From: Chondrus crispus
Taxonomy: Eukaryota; Rhodophyta; Florideophyceae; Gigartinales; Gigartinaceae
DNA length: 64,000 nucleotides
Direction of reading: 5' to 3'
NCBI RefSeq assembly: GCF_000350225.1
Contig: NW_005178983.1
Location: 310,001 to 374,000, forward strand
Part shown: in pieces, positions 61,071 through 64,000 of the stretch
Position numbering within the stretch: the first letter of the stretch is position 1
How the letters are laid out: each line of letters starts with the position of its first letter
Notes under the pieces: generated by a model
What the model saw: the letters and a program-made list of their open reading frames with translations, nothing else
Told to the model about the DNA's origin: nothing
The model's database searches: none
Translations under genes and position numbers: made by a program

Positions 61071-62048
61071 CTAATGTGGACGGTCACGTAGTATTACTCT
61101 CTCGGCAAGTTTCGATTTTGCCACTCTCTTTAGGGCGACATTCGTTCGCCGCCTGTAACAAATGTTTTCCATTTCTGATTCTTTCGACACAATTGCCGCC
61201 ATGTGCTTGTAGAAGACCGTGCTGCAGGTTTCAGTTAGGCCGCAAACTTCTGCTCCGGCTTGAACTAGCTCTTTCATTGGCGGATCAGGGTCTACTGTGT
61301 TGAAACCTTCTTCGCATAATGTCCAGCTCCCATTGGAGCCGTTTGCCATCAATTCAACAGAGACAATCATCTCGAGTACTGTCGATCTTTTCACTCATCC
61401 CTTCGCATCCTTCCAGGATCGAAGCTTGAGGACCTCCGCTCTGGTTATGGCGAGACGGACCCAAGATGAGAGATGAGCAACGAGACCAACCATGATCGCC
61501 AGCCATTCAATTTGTAATCCAGACTTCAAGCCCATAGTACAGAAAACAACGACGGCCACCACGTTAATCAAAACTTCGAAAGCGAACGATACGGCAACTT
61601 TCCGGTACCAGATATACTCCTTCCCTTCCCCCAGCATTGGCTTGACTACAGCGTAGCTTCCGCCTCTCACAAATGCAATAGACTTACCAAGTGCCTGCCC
61701 ATAAACACACCTCGTGCCAGCGTTCACATGAGCCAAGCAACGGGAGACGTGCCACCATAAAACCAGTTCTAAGCAATGGGATACTCTCGGATCGTCGAGA
61801 CCACAGTGATGAGAGCGATTGCCTCGATGTTCCCGTCTCCATGGATAGGAACTGAGTTCTAGCTGATCCACAACCCCGGCAGTGCCCCACAGAGGTCCCC
61901 AGCCAAAGTGTTTTCTAGGCTCGATATCTAACCGGGCTTGTTGAGAATCGCACCACTCTGTCGACAAAGCTTTATTCGTTCGGCTTTCGTGTATGTTGTC
62001 AGCTGTCCTTGCGCAGAGGCGAACCCAAATTGTAACACAAGCGGTCAT
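61071..62048 (-). pseudogene. possible membrane protein with an in-frame TGA
   Basis: From ATG 62048 a frame runs to a TGA at 61397-61395 and then continues in the same frame for 107 more codons to 61071. The first part contains hydrophobic segments: VSFAFEVLINVVAVVVFCTM and LQIEWLAIMVGLVAHLSSWV, two likely membrane helices, plus HCLELVLWWHVSRC. Beyond the TGA the chain is soluble (VLEMIVSVELMANGSNGSW, TETCSTVFYKHMAAIVSKES). The open frame on both sides of one TGA suggests a broken gene, an intron, or two unrelated frames. No family recognised. A further minus frame at 62270-62488 might be an upstream exon. Confidence 0.35.
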
Positions 62049-62269
62049 CTCATACCGACCGAACCTCCACTTCAAATGACAAACTGAAGCTTGAAGGCTT
62101 TGAACTGCTTCAGAATTTCAGACGCCGGTGCACATCTCCAAATCTCTTTCGAAATACCGCCATTTTGTCCTCCGTCATGTTTGAATTGGCCATGGAAACG
62201 ACGTGAATGTTATCGAACTGAACCATAGGACCTGGAGAGTTGCTTGTAAGTGCAGCTTTCTGTCTGAAC

Positions 62270-62488
62270 TTAGATGCTTAGGCCGCTACCAGCTAGAAAG
62301 CTGACTGCTAGCAATAGTCCAGTCAGATTAGACTTGAGACCAAGAAATCGCATTTCTCTGCCTTCATTAGCAGTGAGGAAGTTGTTGAAGAAAATCGGAG
62401 AATGTATGTATGTATACTGGAAGCCATGCAGATTGGCAAGATTATTACGGACAGCTTCAAAAATATCGATATCCACGCCTCGTTTCAC
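62270..62488 (-). other. short frame with a C-terminal hydrophobic helix
   Basis: Seventy-odd codons without ATG at the open end: FEAVRNNLANLHGFQYTYIH, then SNLTGLLLAVSFLAGSGLSI, which could be a membrane helix. Possibly an exon or relic related to the membrane-protein frame at 61.1-62.0 kb; coding status uncertain. Confidence 0.2.
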
Positions 62489-63300
62489 TCAATTCACGAC
62501 TGGCGACAGTTACTTCTAGTTTTGCTTTACGCAACACTTATCCGTTACAATTATGAGTATTAGAATTTATATAGCCCCTCTTACTCCCATCCAACAACTA
62601 AAGGCTCAAAACGGCGCTTGGACGCCGACGAGACCACAGCTATGCGAAGAGTGTTGCAAAGAAGCGGATACGGGAGGTTCTCGCGTACATCCTCATGCAG
62701 AGGCACCGTAGCGCAAACAATAATGCTGCTATTTCCCAGGCTCTCTACAGAGCACTGGAGAAACAGCAACTGCTCTCATCAGAGGGTACCAAATGCATTT
62801 TGAAAGCCAACCGTATCTCTCTATCTAAGTTTTCCTTTGTTGTTTCCAAATATTGCCATAAGGAGAGGGAGAGGAAAGAGAAGATGGAGAGGAAAAAGAA
62901 GATGGAGAGGAAAAAGAAGAGGGTTTATGTCTTGTGTAGACAAGTTTATGCTGATGAAACAGACTATCTAAATAGCGAGGATGACCACTGTGGTGGCATG
63001 ACACGATGCGTACGATGGTGTAAGCCTTCAGTTGCCACGTGTGGCTGTTTGTGGTGTAAGAATAGTTTACACCTGCAAGTACGGCGCTGGCGCCGTTGAC
63101 TGTCTACAAGTGGCGTTCGAGACCCGCTGTTTTGCGACGGCGGGCATGCCTCTCTCTTTCCCAAGAGAGTCCCCAGCAATTCTGGCGGTAGGCACTTTCA
63201 AGCGGTCAAAAGAATCGGACCAAACACTCTCGCGAGTGAAGCAACGAACACAACTAGCTCTCCCCCTCACTTTTCCCTTCACCTCTGCATAGCTACTGTT
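62489..63300. other. intergenic, uncertain ORF and 18-bp repeat
   Basis: A plus frame (open before 62695, ending 63099) reads YAKSVAKKRIREVLAYILMQ and AAISQALYRALEKQQLLSSE. It is helical and basic but then runs into Lys/Glu/Arg low complexity coded by the purine repeat GAAGATGGAGAGGAAAAA (62879-62921, about 2.3 copies). I cannot decide whether the first part is an exon. The remainder is probably the promoter of the last gene. Confidence 0.3.
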
Positions 63301-63984
63301 ATGGCAGATAATCCATTCGCCACAAGCAGCGCGCTCGTCCGGGAGGTTTTGGTCAAGGCCGCCGAAATTGGTAAGGGGAAGTCACTCGAGGAGGCCGGAC
63401 TAGATCCGAAATGGCTCCGCTCCTACGGCCTGATCGCGAGGCGCTGCCGGGATGACAAGGACTTTGGGGTCACACCCTACCCTTTTGAGCAAGGGCCCGG
63501 CGTTGGGGCGCTCACTGGTGGGTTCTTCGAACATCGTGAGTGGCCCCTGCGTCGCGCCATGGAGAAGCATTCTAGCCTTCGGGCTGTCGCAGAGTACGAA
63601 GCCAACTACGTCAACGCGGCGGGATACTGGATGGCTTTCCACGAAGCCGCGTTGGACCTGCGGCAGGAAGCAATCGTGGAGAAGGACGAAGATGCGGCCT
63701 TGCAGTGCGACGTGTGGGCGGGTGTGTCCAATCGATATGGAATGCGGGTTGTCGGCCTCCGCGCCGAGTTCTACAAGATGTCAGCTAAAGATCCAACCTA
63801 CGCCAAGCTCGTGATGCCTACCTTAGAAAGGCGGAACGAGATGGCAGCTGCGGATGACTTGCAGGAGTCTATGAGCAAGTCGGAAACCCACCTGTCGACC
63901 CAACTCATGAAGGCAGTAGCCACCCTGAGTGCCAGCAACGCGACGAAGCGTGCTGGTAAAGGTGGCGTTGCTGGGGAGAAGTAG
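63301..63984 (+). CDS. unknown helical protein, 227 aa
   Basis: ATG 63301 to TAG 63984, an intact single frame. It is rich in Ala, Glu, Lys and Met and predicted by eye to be mainly helical: ALVREVLVKAAEIGKGKSLE, REWPLRRAMEKHSSLRAVAE, AAGYWMAFHEAALDLRQEAI, GVSNRYGMRVVGLRAEFYKM, ATLSASNATKRAGKG at the end. No signal peptide, membrane segment, zinc site or catalytic motif visible. It could be a host gene or the first ORF of a mobile element that continues past the window; the next bases after the stop show neither. Composition and codon use look like those of a real gene. Confidence 0.6.
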   Translation: MADNPFATSSALVREVLVKAAEIGKGKSLEEAGLDPKWLRSYGLIARRCRDDKDFGVTPYPFEQGPGVGALTGGFFEHREWPLRRAMEKHSSLRAVAEYEANYVNAAGYWMAFHEAALDLRQEAIVEKDEDAALQCDVWAGVSNRYGMRVVGLRAEFYKMSAKDPTYAKLVMPTLERRNEMAAADDLQESMSKSETHLSTQLMKAVATLSASNATKRAGKGGVAGEK

Positions 63985-64000
63985 TCCAATTGGTACCCGA

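Overview
The window looks like the nuclear genome of a red alga, with an intron-poor florideophyte such as Chondrus crispus as the best guess. Host genes are mostly single open exons, including one of 1,323 codons. Only one likely intron was found. Nearly 60% of the sequence is nested LTR retrotransposon. No bacterial-style operons, rRNA or tRNA genes were recognised. The species call is inference; the eukaryotic nuclear origin is firm (ARID, BAG, NOP16, Lsm/NAA38 and chromodomain proteins).

Left part, 1-38.4 kb: a nest of Ty3/gypsy-like elements. The oldest layer (A, plus strand, AT-rich, decayed) is split into protease (2.8 kb), RT (4.7 kb), RNase H (22.0 kb) and integrase-chromodomain (29.0-30.3 kb). 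Element B entered its pol (TGCAC duplication at 5,376 and 21,981). Inside B lies element D, and inside D's 3' LTR lies element C (8,095-20,167), a nearly intact 12-kb chromodomain element with 593-bp LTRs. A separate gypsy body (gag-PR-RT, with its RNase H-integrase-chromodomain half inverted) splits A's integrase zinc finger and carries a solo LTR flanked by GTGGG. To its right, element E (LTR at 30.9 kb, gag 32.2-34.1 kb, pol 36.4-38.4 kb) is joined to the 3' end of a second B-family copy.

The most unusual content is a second coding module. C, D and the B-family copy each carry a long reading frame on the strand opposite to pol, between pol and the 3' LTR. In C and D it starts about 50 bp inside the LTR. 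The C and D copies share a clearly conserved core; the B-family copy shows a weaker similar motif. C also carries a small second antisense frame.

Middle, 38.4-46 kb: repeat-rich sequence, a decayed zinc-ribbon ORF, a 2.65-kb piggyBac-like transposon (terminal inverted repeats present, transposase broken by one stop) and a pogo/Tigger-like MITE with TA duplication.

Right part, 46.5-64 kb: host genes. These are an acidic-tailed unknown protein, a 1,323-aa helical-repeat protein with RS tail (possibly TASH3/TSAUCER of the TSET complex), an ARID plus helical-repeat SWI/SNF-type subunit, a UBL-BAG co-chaperone, the NatC auxiliary subunit NAA38, NOP16, a possible broken membrane-protein gene and an unknown helical protein at the edge. 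Neighbouring host genes serve unrelated pathways; NAA38 and NOP16 are divergent and share a 410-bp upstream region.
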